Part shown: piece by piece, positions 39,427 through 51,102 of the stretch
Position numbering within the stretch: the first letter of the stretch is position 1
How the letters are laid out: the number at the start of each line of letters is the position of its first letter
Source of the DNA: Betaproteobacteria bacterium
GTDB lineage: Bacteria > Pseudomonadota > Gammaproteobacteria > Burkholderiales > Ferrovaceae
Assembly (NCBI GenBank): GCA_018971415.1
Contig: JAGXAW010000001.1
Location: forward strand, 1 to 64,000
Reading direction: 5' to 3'
DNA: 64,000 nucleotides
Translations under genes and position numbers: made by a program
Notes under the pieces: model-generated
The model's input: the letters and a program-made list of their open reading frames with translations, nothing else
The model's database searches: none
What the model was told of the DNA's origin: nothing

Positions 39427-40553
39427 ACAATATCCTTTAACACATTATTCATATAAGCCTTGACCACTGAAAAATAATGCTTATTCTCCATTAAAAACGA
39501 ATCATGGCCTTGGGATGATTCAATTTGCGCGTAACTTACCGGGAGTTGGTTTTTCATCAAAGCCTCAACAATCTCCTCTGATCGCGCTGGAGAAAAACGC
39601 CAGTCACTGGTAAAAGATAGGACCAAGAAACGACAACGCACCTTTGATAGGGCTAAATCTAAACGGTTATTGGTTTTTTGTGCTGGATCAAAATAGTCCA
39701 GCGCTTTGGTCATAATAAGGTACGTATTCGCATCAAAATAATCAGCAAACTTATCGCCTTGGTAACGTAAATACGATTCTATTTCAAACTCAACGTCCAA
39801 TGAAAACTTCGGTGTGCTGGTAATAAAGTCTCGGCCAAACTTTTCCATCATGGCGTCATCACTTAAATAAGTAATATGACCTAACATCCTTGCCAATCTT
39901 AAACCACGGTGGGGAACCACTTGATGTTGATAAAAGTCACCGCCGTAAAAATGGGGATCCGTGGTAATAGCCTGTCTTGCCACTTCATTAAAGCCAATGT
40001 TTTGGGCTGATAACTTAGGGGCTGAAGCAATAACAAGAGCGTGTTTTAAACGCTCAGGGAAAGAAATTGACCATTGCAGTGCCTGCATTCCACCAAGGCT
40101 CCCCCCCATGACGGCAGCAAAACACTGAATCCCCAAATGATCAGCCAACCGCGCTTGCGTTACAACCCAGTCTTCAACTGTGACAAAAGGGAAACTCGCC
40201 CCATAGGGCTGTTTGGTGTTGGGATTAATACTGGAAGGACCTGTCGAACCATGGCATCCACCCAGATTGTTAACACCTATGACGAAAAAGTGATTGGTAT
40301 CGATCGGCTTACCTGGACCAACCATGTTATCCCACCATCCAGCACTTTTCGGGTCTCCCTGATAGACACCAGCAACATGGTGATTCCCTGATAATGCATG
40401 ACATATTAAAACTGCATTAGATTTATCTTGGTTAAGCTCACCATAGGTTTCATAGACAAGCTCATATTCAGGCAGAACCGCCCCTGAGGAGAGCCCCAAT
40501 GGTTCAGCGAAAGAAATACGTTGCGGTTGGACATTGCCTAACGATGACATCAT
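39423..40553 (-). CDS. metX: Homoserine O-acyltransferase MetX
   Basis: The 376-residue alpha/beta hydrolase fold enzyme activates homoserine with an acyl group for methionine synthesis. The nucleophile elbow [13 protein letters not shown] and the late GHDSFL hold the Ser and His of the triad; [13 protein letters not shown] is the usual substrate loop. In betaproteobacteria many MetX proteins use succinyl-CoA rather than acetyl-CoA; I cannot tell here. It follows gatB with no gap and overlaps metW. Confidence 0.95.
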   Translation of the reverse strand: MMSSLGNVQPQRISFAEPLGLSSGAVLPEYELVYETYGELNQDKSNAVLICHALSGNHHVAGVYQGDPKSAGWWDNMVGPGKPIDTNHFFVIGVNNLGGCHGSTGPSSINPNTKQPYGASFPFVTVEDWVVTQARLADHLGIQCFAAVMGGSLGGMQALQWSISFPERLKHALVIASAPKLSAQNIGFNEVARQAITTDPHFYGGDFYQHQVVPHRGLRLARMLGHITYLSDDAMMEKFGRDFITSTPKFSLDVEFEIESYLRYQGDKFADYFDANTYLIMTKALDYFDPAQKTNNRLDLALSKVRCRFLVLSFTSDWRFSPARSEEIVEALMKNQLPVSYAQIESSQGHDSFLMENKHYFSVVKAYMNNVLKDIV

Positions 40554-41987
40554 TTATCCTGCCAGTTTTTTCCTAAGTACATCGTTTAATTGAGTAGGAT
40601 TAAGTTTACCACCGGATACCTTCATGGCTTTACCCACAAAAAATCCTAAAACCTTGTCTTTTCCAGCGCGAAATTCTGCCACTTGATCAGGATTGCTTGC
40701 CATTAACTCATCGACAATTTTTTCAATCGCACTCGAATCTGATACCTGTTTCAAACCGCGTGCTTCAATCACGCTATCCACATCACCGCCCTCTTGCCAA
40801 AGCACTTCAAAAACGGTTTTAGCGATTTTGCCCGAAATGGTTTGATCTTCGATTCTCGCCACCAAATCAACCAATTGTTGCGGTTGAATTGGGCACTCTT
40901 TAATATTTAATTGAGTACGGTTAAGCGCTGCCATCACCTCACCTGTTAACCAATTCGCACAGAGTTTGGCAGAGGCTTTAGCACTTTGAGTGAGCGCAAT
41001 AAAATAATCGGTTAAGGCTCGCTCGCTGGTAATTAAATTAGCATCATATTCTGTCAGTCCATACTCTGTGATAAAACGCTCTTTTAACACGAGAGGAAGT
41101 GGCGGCATCTTCTCTTTCACTTCGTTAATCCATTGCTCGTCAATCACTACAGGCAATAAGTCAGGGTCTGGAAAATAGCGGTAATCCATCGCGTCTTCTT
41201 TAGATCGCATTGAGCGTGTTTCATCCCGATCAGGATCGTACAGACGAGTTTCTTGAACAATTGAACCGCCGTTTTCTAAAATTTCAATTTGTCGCTCAAC
41301 TTCAAACAGAATGGCTCTTTCTAAGAAGCGAAAGGAATTTAAATTCTTAATTTCACAACGCGTACCAAATGTCTTACTGCCAACAGGCCTTACAGAAACA
41401 TTGGCATCGCAACGAAAGGAGCCCTCTTGCATATTGCCGTCACAAATACCAATCCAAGTGACGATTTGATGTAATGCTTTTGCATAAGCCACCGCTTCCT
41501 CAGCGCTACGCATATCAGGCTCTGAGACAATCTCCAAGAGTGGCGTTCCCGCACGATTTAAATCAATGCCAGTGGCTCCAGGAATTTCTTCATGTAAAGA
41601 TTTTCCGGCGTCTTCCTCTAGATGAGCTCTGGTTAAGCGCACTTGATAGTCTTGCTCGTTAAGCGAAAAGTGAATGGCCCCACCTTTAACTACCGGCTCT
41701 TCATATTGACTAATTTGATATCCCTTTGGTAAATCGGGATAAAAATAATTCTTACGTGCAAAAATAGAATATCGGTTAATATCAGCGCCCACTGCCAAAC
41801 CAAAACGAATAGCGCATTCGACAGCCTGTTTATTTAATACTGGCAATACCCCAGGCAGGGCAATATCTATCGCTGACGCTTGCGTGTTGGGTTCTGCACC
41901 AAAGGCTGTTGATGACCCTGAAAATATTTTCGAGCGTGTTGCAAGCTGCGTATGTGTTTCTAGTCCAATGACCACTTCCCATTGCAT
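40554..41987 (-). CDS. gatB: Aspartyl/glutamyl-tRNA amidotransferase subunit B
   Basis: The 477-residue subunit binds the mischarged tRNA and has the kinase/amidation site. Family motifs [55 protein letters not shown] and the C-terminal YqeY-like tail ([19 protein letters not shown]) are visible. It ends the gatC-gatA-gatB order. The complex makes Asn-tRNA and/or Gln-tRNA by amidation. Confidence 0.97.
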   Translation of the reverse strand: MQWEVVIGLETHTQLATRSKIFSGSSTAFGAEPNTQASAIDIALPGVLPVLNKQAVECAIRFGLAVGADINRYSIFARKNYFYPDLPKGYQISQYEEPVVKGGAIHFSLNEQDYQVRLTRAHLEEDAGKSLHEEIPGATGIDLNRAGTPLLEIVSEPDMRSAEEAVAYAKALHQIVTWIGICDGNMQEGSFRCDANVSVRPVGSKTFGTRCEIKNLNSFRFLERAILFEVERQIEILENGGSIVQETRLYDPDRDETRSMRSKEDAMDYRYFPDPDLLPVVIDEQWINEVKEKMPPLPLVLKERFITEYGLTEYDANLITSERALTDYFIALTQSAKASAKLCANWLTGEVMAALNRTQLNIKECPIQPQQLVDLVARIEDQTISGKIAKTVFEVLWQEGGDVDSVIEARGLKQVSDSSAIEKIVDELMASNPDQVAEFRAGKDKVLGFFVGKAMKVSGGKLNPTQLNDVLRKKLAG

Positions 41988-41997
41988 AAATTAACTC

Positions 41998-43467
41998 CTA
42001 AACCTGTGCTATCCCAGCGGGAAGTTGTTGATGCCAGTCACTCACCAATTGGTATTGATGAGCCACATTTAATAGTTTCGCCTCTGCAAAATGCGGCCCA
42101 ATTAATTGCAGCCCCACTGGCAAATGCTCACGACCAAAACCAACCGGGATGGAAAGCCCCGGAAGACCTGCCAAATTGACACTGATGGTAAAGATATCAG
42201 ATAAATACATGCTAACAGGATCACTGGTTTTTTCATTAAAACCAAAGGCGACACTGGGTGTTGACGGCCCTAAAATTACATCACAATGCTCAAAGGCATT
42301 TAGATAATCCTGTAATATCAAACGCCTTACCCGTTGCGCTTGTAGATAGTAAGCGTCGTAATATCCTCTTGAAAGTACGTAAGTACCCGTCAAAATCCGA
42401 CGTTTCACTTCCGCTCCAAACCCCTCTGCCCGGGTTTTTTCATAAAGCTCAATCAAGTTACGGTAGTCTTTGGTTCTATGTCCATAACGAACACCATCAA
42501 AGCGCGATAGATTGCTTGAGGCCTCGGCCGGCGCTAACACATAGTAAACAGGCACAGACAGTGAGGTATTAGGCAGTTTCAGTGGAACACGAACAGCCCC
42601 TAATTTTTCTAACTCCTGAATTGCTTGCTCAACGGCTTGAGCCACATCAGTATCAACACCTTCTTTAAAAAATTCCTCAGGTAACCCAATACGTAATCCT
42701 TTTAAGGGGTTATTAAGCTGGCTTGTGAAATCCTCCTCTGCCCGCTTAACCGAGGTTGAGTCTCGCTCATCGTGACCCACCAGGCTATTCATTCCATAGG
42801 CGATATCCTCCGCAGAGACCGCCATCAAACCGCCCTGGTCAAGACTTGAGGCGTAAGCAATCATGCCATAACGAGAAACATTGCCATAAGTGGGTTTCAA
42901 ACCACTAACACCACACAATGCTGCAGGTTGACGAATTGATCCGCCGGTGTCTGTGGCGGTGGCAAGTGGCGCTAAGCGCGCTGCCACTGCGGCAGCAGAG
43001 CCACCTGAACTACCACCTGGCACTTTACCCAAATTCCACGGGTTTTTTACAGCCCCAAAGTAAGAGGTTTCGTTACTGGAGCCCATGGCAAACTCATCCA
43101 TGTTAGTTTTACCTAAAGTGATCGTTCCACTTCGGTTAAAGGCCTCCACCACATGGGCGTCATAGGGAGCAACAAAATTAGCCAACATTTTAGAGCCACA
43201 GGTGGTTAACCAGCCCTTGGCGCAAAAAATGTCTTTGTGGGCCAAAGGGACCCCCATCAAAGGACGACTCTCTCCTTGCCAAATAGCCTGATCCAACTGC
43301 TTGGCTTGGGCCAGCGTTTTATCAGCATCAACGGTGATAAAGGCGTTTAACTCAGGATTTAATTTTTCAATCCGTTGCAAATAAAGCCCAGCCAGCTCAA
43401 AAGCAGATAAGGCTTTTGAATCAATAAGTTGCTTAATTTTTTTGACGCTTAAAGAAGAAATATCCAT
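41998..43467 (-). CDS. gatA: Aspartyl/glutamyl-tRNA amidotransferase subunit A
   Basis: The 489-residue amidase-signature enzyme frees ammonia from glutamine for GatB. The Ser-cisSer-Lys triad is visible: Lys in [12 protein letters not shown] and the serines in [19 protein letters not shown], with [15 protein letters not shown] as the oxyanion region. It starts three bases after gatC and ten before gatB. Confidence 0.97.
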   Translation of the reverse strand: MDISSLSVKKIKQLIDSKALSAFELAGLYLQRIEKLNPELNAFITVDADKTLAQAKQLDQAIWQGESRPLMGVPLAHKDIFCAKGWLTTCGSKMLANFVAPYDAHVVEAFNRSGTITLGKTNMDEFAMGSSNETSYFGAVKNPWNLGKVPGGSSGGSAAAVAARLAPLATATDTGGSIRQPAALCGVSGLKPTYGNVSRYGMIAYASSLDQGGLMAVSAEDIAYGMNSLVGHDERDSTSVKRAEEDFTSQLNNPLKGLRIGLPEEFFKEGVDTDVAQAVEQAIQELEKLGAVRVPLKLPNTSLSVPVYYVLAPAEASSNLSRFDGVRYGHRTKDYRNLIELYEKTRAEGFGAEVKRRILTGTYVLSRGYYDAYYLQAQRVRRLILQDYLNAFEHCDVILGPSTPSVAFGFNEKTSDPVSMYLSDIFTISVNLAGLPGLSIPVGFGREHLPVGLQLIGPHFAEAKLLNVAHQYQLVSDWHQQLPAGIAQV

Positions 43468-43470
43468 GCT

Positions 43471-43758
43471 TTACTCAATAACCTTAGGAACAATATAGAG
43501 CCCTTTCTCAACCTGCGGGGCGATAGCCTGATAACTCTCCCTTGAATCAATCTCAGTGACCTTATCCTCACGCAAAGGCTGGCTTAAAGATAGCGAATGG
43601 GATAAAGGCTCTATTCCTTTTGTATCAACGGCTTGCAATGCGTCAATTAACTTAAAAACACGACCCAGCTGATCTTTAAGAGCATTAAGCTCATTCTCTT
43701 CAACGTGGATTCTAGCTAGGCGCGCAAGATGCTTTAATTCTTGATCTGATAAACTCAC
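43471..43758 (-). CDS. gatC: Aspartyl/glutamyl-tRNA amidotransferase subunit C
   Basis: This 95-residue protein clamps GatA to GatB. The family pattern DQELKHLARLARIHVEENE, LQAVDTKGIEPLSHSL and LREDKVTE is clear. It is the first of the gatCAB genes and divergent from mreB, with an 84-base gap to the mreB start. Confidence 0.95.
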   Translation of the reverse strand: MSLSDQELKHLARLARIHVEENELNALKDQLGRVFKLIDALQAVDTKGIEPLSHSLSLSQPLREDKVTEIDSRESYQAIAPQVEKGLYIVPKVIE

Positions 43759-43794
43759 AATTTTCTATGTCCTTTACTTTAAAGCAGTGCCTGA

Positions 43795-44886
<1,092 letters not shown>

Positions 44887-44925
44887 AGGATAATTGAGGG
44901 TACGTGTTAACTTAAACCGATACTT

Positions 44926-45843
44926 ATGAGCACACGTACTCCTCAACTTTTTACGCGCGGCGTATCCCTTTGGCTAAGACAATCTCTTTACATTCTTTTG
45001 GCGTTGTTTGCCATCGTTGTTGACAACCACTTCCATCAATTAAACGCCCTTAGAAATATTGTCTATATCACCCTAGAACCTCTCCAAGCGCTGGCTAACC
45101 TCCCCTCGCACCTCACCAAGCAAGTGACCAATCTATTTAGTAACCAACTAGCACTCCTGGCAGAGAATCAGCGATTAAAACTCGAATTATTAAAAACCCA
45201 TGTCTTGATTGAAAACCAAACACTTCTTGATAAAAAAAATAAAGAATTAGAAGCTCTCATTGGTCTTAAAGAACATGGCAATACATCCATTCAGCTCAGT
45301 GAAACCCTGTATGAATCACATAACCCATTTCATCAAAAATTAATGATTGACGGCGGCTCAGCCCAAGGTTTTAAGATTGGCTCTCCGGTATTGACCTCAG
45401 AGGGTTTAATTGGCCAAGTCACAGCGCTTTTCCTCAAGAGCAGTGAAGTCACCTTGGTAAGTGATAAAAACCTCTCTGTTCCCATTGAAAACCTGAGAAC
45501 AGGTTACCGCTCTTTCACTGAAGGAGAAGGTCTGAATGATTTGTTTGATGTGATGTATGTTCCTATTACTAGCGACTTTAAAGTGGGGGACGAAATAGTC
45601 AGCTCAGGGCTTGGGGGAGTTTATCCCACAGGGATTCCCATTGGCCAAGTTATCTCAGTCACAAAAGAGAGTAACTCTGCTTATTTCAAGGTTCGTTGTC
45701 GCGCTAACCATGTTCTGCGCTCTGGTCATTATTTAGCCGTTTTAAGTCCCATCTTAAGCGATGAGCTCAGCCAGCAAATTACCCCTCTTGCTAGCGCTCC
45801 AGTTGCTCAAGATAAAAAGAAAAACAATAAAAAGAAAAAATAA
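44926..45843 (+). CDS. mreC: Rod-shape determining protein MreC
   Basis: The 305-residue protein has one N-terminal membrane helix (LRQSLYILLALFAIVVDNH), a coiled coil (about 85-120: ENQRLKLELLKTH) and two beta-barrel domains with the MreC block MIDGGSAQGFKIGSPVLTSEGLIGQV and IVSSGLGGVYPTGIPIG. The tail is a lysine/asparagine run. It links MreB to the outer enzymes of elongation. It starts 39 bases after mreB. Confidence 0.95.
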   Translation: MSTRTPQLFTRGVSLWLRQSLYILLALFAIVVDNHFHQLNALRNIVYITLEPLQALANLPSHLTKQVTNLFSNQLALLAENQRLKLELLKTHVLIENQTLLDKKNKELEALIGLKEHGNTSIQLSETLYESHNPFHQKLMIDGGSAQGFKIGSPVLTSEGLIGQVTALFLKSSEVTLVSDKNLSVPIENLRTGYRSFTEGEGLNDLFDVMYVPITSDFKVGDEIVSSGLGGVYPTGIPIGQVISVTKESNSAYFKVRCRANHVLRSGHYLAVLSPILSDELSQQITPLASAPVAQDKKKNNKKKK

Positions 45844-45851
45844 CTTCTACC

Positions 45852-46358
45852 ATGATGATCTCTAACGTAAACCAATCCATTAAACGACCGGCACCCATGA
45901 GTCGAATTGTGTTCACCTTACTGATCGCTGTCGTGCTCACTCTACTGCCTTGGTCAGGATATGCACAACTCATTGAACCCAACTGGATATTAATTGTGTT
46001 GCTGTACTGGGGAATACACGAACCTCGTGTCATTAATGGTTCAGCTTTTTTTGTCTTTGGCCTCATTGCCGATGTTGCACAAAGCTCAATTTTGGGTGTT
46101 CATGCGTTAAGTTTTAGTGTGGTGTTTTGGTTATTGTCCATTTATCGTCAACGTATCTTGACTTTTTATGCCGCGAATCAAGCATTGCATCTGTTGCCTG
46201 CTTTTTTACTCAATCAATTACTAATTACTGTAATTGTTTATGTCACTAATGACACAACACCTCATCTCATTTGGTTTAGTCAAAGCGTTCTCTCTAGTAT
46301 ATGTTGGCTGATTACCCCCTATGTGGTTGAGGCCAAATTCTCTACTAAAAACTCATGA
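45852..46358 (+). CDS. mreD: Rod-shape determining protein MreD
   Basis: The 168-residue protein has about five membrane helices and the family pattern EPNWILIVLLYWGIHEPRVIN and GLIADVAQSSILGVHALSFSV. It belongs to the elongasome membrane core. It lies eight bases after mreC and overlaps mrdA by four bases. Confidence 0.93.
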   Translation: MMISNVNQSIKRPAPMSRIVFTLLIAVVLTLLPWSGYAQLIEPNWILIVLLYWGIHEPRVINGSAFFVFGLIADVAQSSILGVHALSFSVVFWLLSIYRQRILTFYAANQALHLLPAFLLNQLLITVIVYVTNDTTPHLIWFSQSVLSSICWLITPYVVEAKFSTKNS

Positions 46359-48271
46359 GAAAAAGAGTTTCACTGCGTAATCCTCAACTAGAGCGCTGGG
46401 ACTTTCAGCTGCGCATCAAAATACTGTTGAGCTTAATTGTTGTTTTGTTTTTGGTTTTACTTGTTCGTCTCATTTGGTTGCAGGTTATCTCTTACAGTTA
46501 TTACCATACGCTGGCTGAAGCTAACCGTATCAGTATTGTTCCTGTGGTACCTAACCGCGGTAATATTTTTGATCGTAACGGAATTACGCTGGCTGATAAC
46601 ACCCCTACCTATACGCTCGAAATTAATCCAAGAGAGAGTGCTCCCGTTGACCAGGTTATTGACGAGCTCTCACGAATTATTACAATTACCGCCTCTGACA
46701 AAAAACTTTTTCAAAAACTGAACGAAGAATCTCATGGTCTCGCTCCAGTTGCCATACGAAGTCGCTTAACTGAAGAGGAGATTGCTAAGTTTTCAGTTCA
46801 TCGCTATGCCTTTAAGGGCGTCAATATTGAATCACGCCTAATCCGTAATTATCCTCTGTCTGAGGCCACCTCTCACGTTGTCGGATATATTAGTCGGATT
46901 AATCAAAACGATCTTGATCGTTTAGACGATGAGGACAAATTAGACGCTTACCGTGGTACTAACCATATTGGTAAACTGGGTATTGAAGCACATTACGAAT
47001 CCTTGCTTCATGGTTTAACAGGCTCAGAGCAAGTGGAGACAGATTCCTCAGGTCATGGCGTAAGAACCTTATCTTATTCCCCTCCGGTCCCAGGTACCGA
47101 TTTAATTTTAACTATTGATGCCAAATTACAATTGGCTGCTGAAAAAGCCTTTGGTGATCATCGAGGGGCATTGGTTGCCATTGACCCTAACACGGGGGAG
47201 ATTCTGGCTTTTGTCAGTCAGCCCGGATTTGATCCTAATTTATTTGTCGATGGGATCGATCAAGAACATTGGAATGAACTCAACAACTCACCCAACAGGC
47301 CCTTAAATGATCGAGCCCTGAGAGGACAGTATCCTCCTGGATCAACCATCAAACCGCTAATGGCACTACTTGCACTAAATTCTGGGGTACGCAGTGCACA
47401 AGCCACTATTAGCGATCCAGGCTATTATGCCCTCCCTGGATCTACCCATCACTACCGTGATTGGCGCACTCAAGGACATGGGTCAGTGGACATGCATTTG
47501 TCCATTGTACAATCCTGCGATACCTACTATTACAGCTTAGCTAATCTATTAGGCATTGATCAGATGCATGATTTTTTTACTGAGTTTGGTTTTGGTAAAA
47601 AATCAGGAATTGATCTTGATGGAGAGTTATCTGGTTTATATCCTTCCACCGCCTGGAAAAGAAAACGCTACCATCAAGACTGGTATACCGGAGAAACCAT
47701 TATCAGCGGTATCGGACAGGGCTACACGCTGGTGACTCCCCTGCAATTAGCCAATGCAATTGCAACCTTTGCAAATCACGGTGTCATGATGCGCCCTCAT
47801 CTGCTCAAGTCAACGAAAAACCCTCAAACCAATGTGGTCACTGAAATCAAGCCTGAGGTGATCAATCGTATCCCCATCAGTGATGAGCATTACAATATCA
47901 TTCGAGACGCTATGGTAGATGTGACAAAGCCTGGCGGCACAGCCGCCGTAGCTGGCGCCCATGCCAGTTACCTCATTGCTGGAAAAACAGGGACAGCGCA
48001 AGTGATTGGTGTTAAGCAGGGACAAAAGTATAACGCTGGACAGACTTCAGAGTTTCATCGAGACCATGCGCTTTTTGTGGCCTTTGCGCCGGCGGATAAG
48101 CCCACCATAGCTTTGGCGGTGCTTGTGGAAAACGGCGGACACGGCGGATCAACTGCGGCCCCAATAGCACGACAAGTCATGGACAATTACTTATTGGGAC
48201 TACCCACTAGCGCTGTCCCAGAGCCCCCTTCAACGAGTCACTCCCAAAGCGAAGAGCCGGAGCATGATTAA
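46355..48271 (+). CDS. mrdA: Penicillin-binding protein 2 (elongation transpeptidase)
   Basis: The 638-residue peptidoglycan transpeptidase has a short cytoplasmic part, one membrane helix (LLSLIVVLFLVLLVRLIWL), a dimerisation domain (NRGNIFDRNGITLADNTPTY) and the catalytic domain. The active Ser330 is in PPGSTIKPLMAL; SCDTYYYSLA and GKTGTAQVIG are the second and third motifs. It makes crosslinks during side-wall growth with RodA, whose gene overlaps its end by eight bases. Confidence 0.97.
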   Translation: MRKRVSLRNPQLERWDFQLRIKILLSLIVVLFLVLLVRLIWLQVISYSYYHTLAEANRISIVPVVPNRGNIFDRNGITLADNTPTYTLEINPRESAPVDQVIDELSRIITITASDKKLFQKLNEESHGLAPVAIRSRLTEEEIAKFSVHRYAFKGVNIESRLIRNYPLSEATSHVVGYISRINQNDLDRLDDEDKLDAYRGTNHIGKLGIEAHYESLLHGLTGSEQVETDSSGHGVRTLSYSPPVPGTDLILTIDAKLQLAAEKAFGDHRGALVAIDPNTGEILAFVSQPGFDPNLFVDGIDQEHWNELNNSPNRPLNDRALRGQYPPGSTIKPLMALLALNSGVRSAQATISDPGYYALPGSTHHYRDWRTQGHGSVDMHLSIVQSCDTYYYSLANLLGIDQMHDFFTEFGFGKKSGIDLDGELSGLYPSTAWKRKRYHQDWYTGETIISGIGQGYTLVTPLQLANAIATFANHGVMMRPHLLKSTKNPQTNVVTEIKPEVINRIPISDEHYNIIRDAMVDVTKPGGTAAVAGAHASYLIAGKTGTAQVIGVKQGQKYNAGQTSEFHRDHALFVAFAPADKPTIALAVLVENGGHGGSTAAPIARQVMDNYLLGLPTSAVPEPPSTSHSQSEEPEHD

Positions 48272-49358
48272 AAAACTGATTGATCGCTTTTTAAAGCCAC
48301 TAGACAAGATCTTGTTTAATACCAGTCTTATACTGATGATTATTGGATTAGTGGTACTCTACAGTGCCTCAGGCATGGATATGATAAAAACGGTTGGTCA
48401 AGCCAAGAATTATTTGATTGCCTTTATATTAATGTGGGTCCTTGCCAGCGTTTCACCCAATAAAATACAGAAACTGGCTTTTCCTATTTATTTTTTCTCT
48501 TTAGCGTTACTGATCGCTGTGGCCCTATTTGGAGAAGTCAGCCATGGGGCAAGGCGTTGGCTTCATATAGGCTCCTTGCATTTACAACCCTCTGAGTTCA
48601 TGAAAATCGCAGTACCTCTAACGCTTGCCAGTTACTTTGATCAAAGAGGTAAAGACCGCTATTGGTTTGACTTTATGGTGGCCACATTGTTACTTCTTGT
48701 TCCTGTCGCCTTGGTCATCAAACAGCCAGATCTTGGGACTGCCTTATTGATTGCCAGTTCAGGCTTTTATGTGATTTTGTTAGCTGGACTCTCCTGGCGC
48801 GTCTTATTGGTTTTGTTTTTTGGCGCGCTCGCCTCTATGCCACTTGTATGGCACATCCTTCATGATTACCAAAAGCAGCGTATTTTAACTTTATTAGATC
48901 CCGCAAAAGATCCTCTGGGTACTGGTTATCACACTCTACAGTCCATGATCGCCTTAGGCTCGGGAGGCATTTTAGGTAAAGGGTGGCTGCATGGAACACA
49001 ATCTCATTTGGATTTTCTTCCTGAACACAGTACTGATTTTATTTTTGCTGTTTTTGGTGAAGAGTTTGGATTAATCGGTGAGCTGGTTTTTCTGAGCTTA
49101 ATGTTAATCATGATTGTTAGAGGATTTTTTATTGCCACTGAAGGATCAAGTCCTTTCTCGCGCTTAATCGCCGGAACCCTGTCCATGACACTTTTCACTT
49201 ACACGTTTGTCAATATGGGGATGGTCAGCGGTATTTTGCCTGTTGTGGGTGTGCCACTGCCTTTCTTAAGTTATGGCGGAACATCATTAGTGACACTTTT
49301 TATTAGTATTGGCATACTGATGAGTGTTAATTATCACCGTCAATTAGTTAAACAATGA
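48264..49358 (+). CDS. rodA: Peptidoglycan glycosyltransferase RodA
   Basis: The 364-residue SEDS family polymerase has ten helices, the pattern GARRWLHIGSLHLQPSEFMKIAVPL with LTLLDPAKDPLGTGYHTLQSMIALGSGG and HSTDFIFAVFGEEFG, and the C-terminal LPVVGVPLPFLSYGGTSLV. It works with the MrdA product in side-wall elongation. It overlaps mrdA by eight bases and rlpA by four. Confidence 0.96.
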   Translation: MIKKLIDRFLKPLDKILFNTSLILMIIGLVVLYSASGMDMIKTVGQAKNYLIAFILMWVLASVSPNKIQKLAFPIYFFSLALLIAVALFGEVSHGARRWLHIGSLHLQPSEFMKIAVPLTLASYFDQRGKDRYWFDFMVATLLLLVPVALVIKQPDLGTALLIASSGFYVILLAGLSWRVLLVLFFGALASMPLVWHILHDYQKQRILTLLDPAKDPLGTGYHTLQSMIALGSGGILGKGWLHGTQSHLDFLPEHSTDFIFAVFGEEFGLIGELVFLSLMLIMIVRGFFIATEGSSPFSRLIAGTLSMTLFTYTFVNMGMVSGILPVVGVPLPFLSYGGTSLVTLFISIGILMSVNYHRQLVKQ

Positions 49359-49900
49359 AAGTGTATCGTTTACTCTTTGTCTTGATTCTTGCCAGTGTGT
49401 TGAGTGGCTGCTCCACCACCTATAACCGCTCCTCCACCTCAGGCGGCGGCTATTATCTTGATGATGGGCCAGAGAGTCATCCACCTGCCAATCTTGATCA
49501 AGTCCCTAACGCAGTTCCTCGCTGGGAACCCTACAACCGGTATGCCAACAAACCCTACGAAGCTCTGGGTAAATGGTATTATCCGCAAGTTAACAATGCC
49601 CCTTACCGCGCGATTGGTTATGCATCATGGTACGGCAGACGTTATAATCATCACCGCACTTCAACAGGTGAGTCATACAATATGTATGCAATGACCGGTG
49701 CACACACCACCTTACCCATTCCCTGTTATGTCAAAGTGACTAACCTTAAGAATCACAAATGGGTCATAGTGCGTGTTAATGATCGCGGCCCTTTTAAAGA
49801 GGATCGCTTGATCGATTTAAGTTATACCGCAGCTTATAAATTAGGCATGCTAGGACATGGAACAACCAAAGTCTTGGTCGAGCGTGTCTTTCCGAACTAA
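49355..49900 (+). CDS. rlpA: Rare lipoprotein A (septal/lytic transglycosylase family)
   Basis: The 181-residue lipoprotein has lipobox SVLSGCSTTYNR and a double-psi beta-barrel domain (IGYASWYGRRYNHHRTSTGESYNMYAMTGAHTTLPIPCYVKV, VIVRVNDRGPF). RlpA cleaves denuded glycan in some species. The C-terminal SPOR domain that binds septal glycan in longer RlpA proteins is absent here. It overlaps rodA by four bases. Confidence 0.93.
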   Translation: MKVYRLLFVLILASVLSGCSTTYNRSSTSGGGYYLDDGPESHPPANLDQVPNAVPRWEPYNRYANKPYEALGKWYYPQVNNAPYRAIGYASWYGRRYNHHRTSTGESYNMYAMTGAHTTLPIPCYVKVTNLKNHKWVIVRVNDRGPFKEDRLIDLSYTAAYKLGMLGHGTTKVLVERVFPN

Positions 49901-49926
49901 TTCATTTAAATATAGAGTAAACAACC

Positions 49927-51102
49927 ATGAGTAATGCTTTTCGAATAATGGCCTTGGCTGCCACACTGATTTCTACTGTTAGTGCTTATGCAGATACTGT
50001 TGCACCAGCCCTCCCTACCACCACACCATCAAACACCAATTTAGTCGCTCCCTATGTCGCAGCGAAGGCTTATTATCTGGAAGAGATTGAATCACATCAG
50101 TTGCTGGCCACGCTCAACCCAGATGATCGGGTTGAACCTGCTTCACTGACAAAGCTGATGACCGCCTACTTGGTCTTTGAAGCCTTACGTAATCATAAAA
50201 TTAATCTTAATCAAAGTGTTAACGTGTCAGAGCATGCATGGCGCGCACCAGGATCTAGAATGTTTATTGAACCCAATAAACCTGTTAGCGTTGATGAGCT
50301 TATTCATGGCATGATTATTCAATCAGGTAACGACGCCACCATTGCTTTGGCAGAAACTGTAGCAGGCTCTGAGGATGCTTTTGTGTCGCGCATGAACGCT
50401 ACAGCCTCAAGATTGGGTTTATCCAATACGCATTTTGTTAATGCAGCTGGTCTACCTGATCCTCAGCACTATTCAACTGCACGAGATTTAGCTAAATTGG
50501 CCAGCAGTTTAATGAATGATTTTCCCGAATACTCCTCAGTCTTTTCCATAAAAGAGTACCGCTACAACAATATTACCCAACCTAACCGTAACCGCTTATT
50601 GTGGATTGATCCTAGTGTCGATGGTTTAAAAACAGGCCATACTGAGTCAGCAGGTTACTGCTTAATTAGTTCTGCCAAACGTGGACAACGGCGTATTTTG
50701 TCGGTTGTACTAGGAACCAATAGTGACAAGGCTCGCACCAGTGAAAGCCAAAAATTACTCAACTGGGGATTTCAAACCTTTGAGAGTACGCTCCTCTTTA
50801 AACAAGGCAGTCCCGTCAAAATACTTACCGCTTACAAAGGCAGTCTTCATGAGGTCCACGCGGGATTTAACCATGATGTATGGATTACCCATCCTGCGGG
50901 GGACAGCAGTCACTTTCATGAGATACTGACGACTTTTCAGCCGATAGTAGCGCCCGTGTTACAAGGCCAACCTGTTGGTAAGTTAGAGATTACCTATAAC
51001 GGTAAAACCATAGAGAGTGTTCCCTTGGTATCATTGGATGCTATACCCTTAGGTAACGCCTTCACGCGTGCCTGGGATTCAATAAGGTTAATGATTAAAT
51101 GA
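49927..51102 (+). CDS. dacA: D-alanyl-D-alanine carboxypeptidase (PBP5/6 type)
   Basis: The 391-residue periplasmic enzyme trims the terminal D-Ala of peptidoglycan stems. After a signal peptide (VSAYA-DTV) come EPASLTKLMTAYLVFEAL with Ser73 and Lys76, IQSGNDATIALAE, and DGLKTGHTESAGYC. The C-terminal beta domain and a short amphipathic end (AFTRAWDSIRLMIK) for membrane attachment complete the family shape. It lies 26 bases after rlpA and overlaps the next gene by four. Confidence 0.95.
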   Translation: MSNAFRIMALAATLISTVSAYADTVAPALPTTTPSNTNLVAPYVAAKAYYLEEIESHQLLATLNPDDRVEPASLTKLMTAYLVFEALRNHKINLNQSVNVSEHAWRAPGSRMFIEPNKPVSVDELIHGMIIQSGNDATIALAETVAGSEDAFVSRMNATASRLGLSNTHFVNAAGLPDPQHYSTARDLAKLASSLMNDFPEYSSVFSIKEYRYNNITQPNRNRLLWIDPSVDGLKTGHTESAGYCLISSAKRGQRRILSVVLGTNSDKARTSESQKLLNWGFQTFESTLLFKQGSPVKILTAYKGSLHEVHAGFNHDVWITHPAGDSSHFHEILTTFQPIVAPVLQGQPVGKLEITYNGKTIESVPLVSLDAIPLGNAFTRAWDSIRLMIK

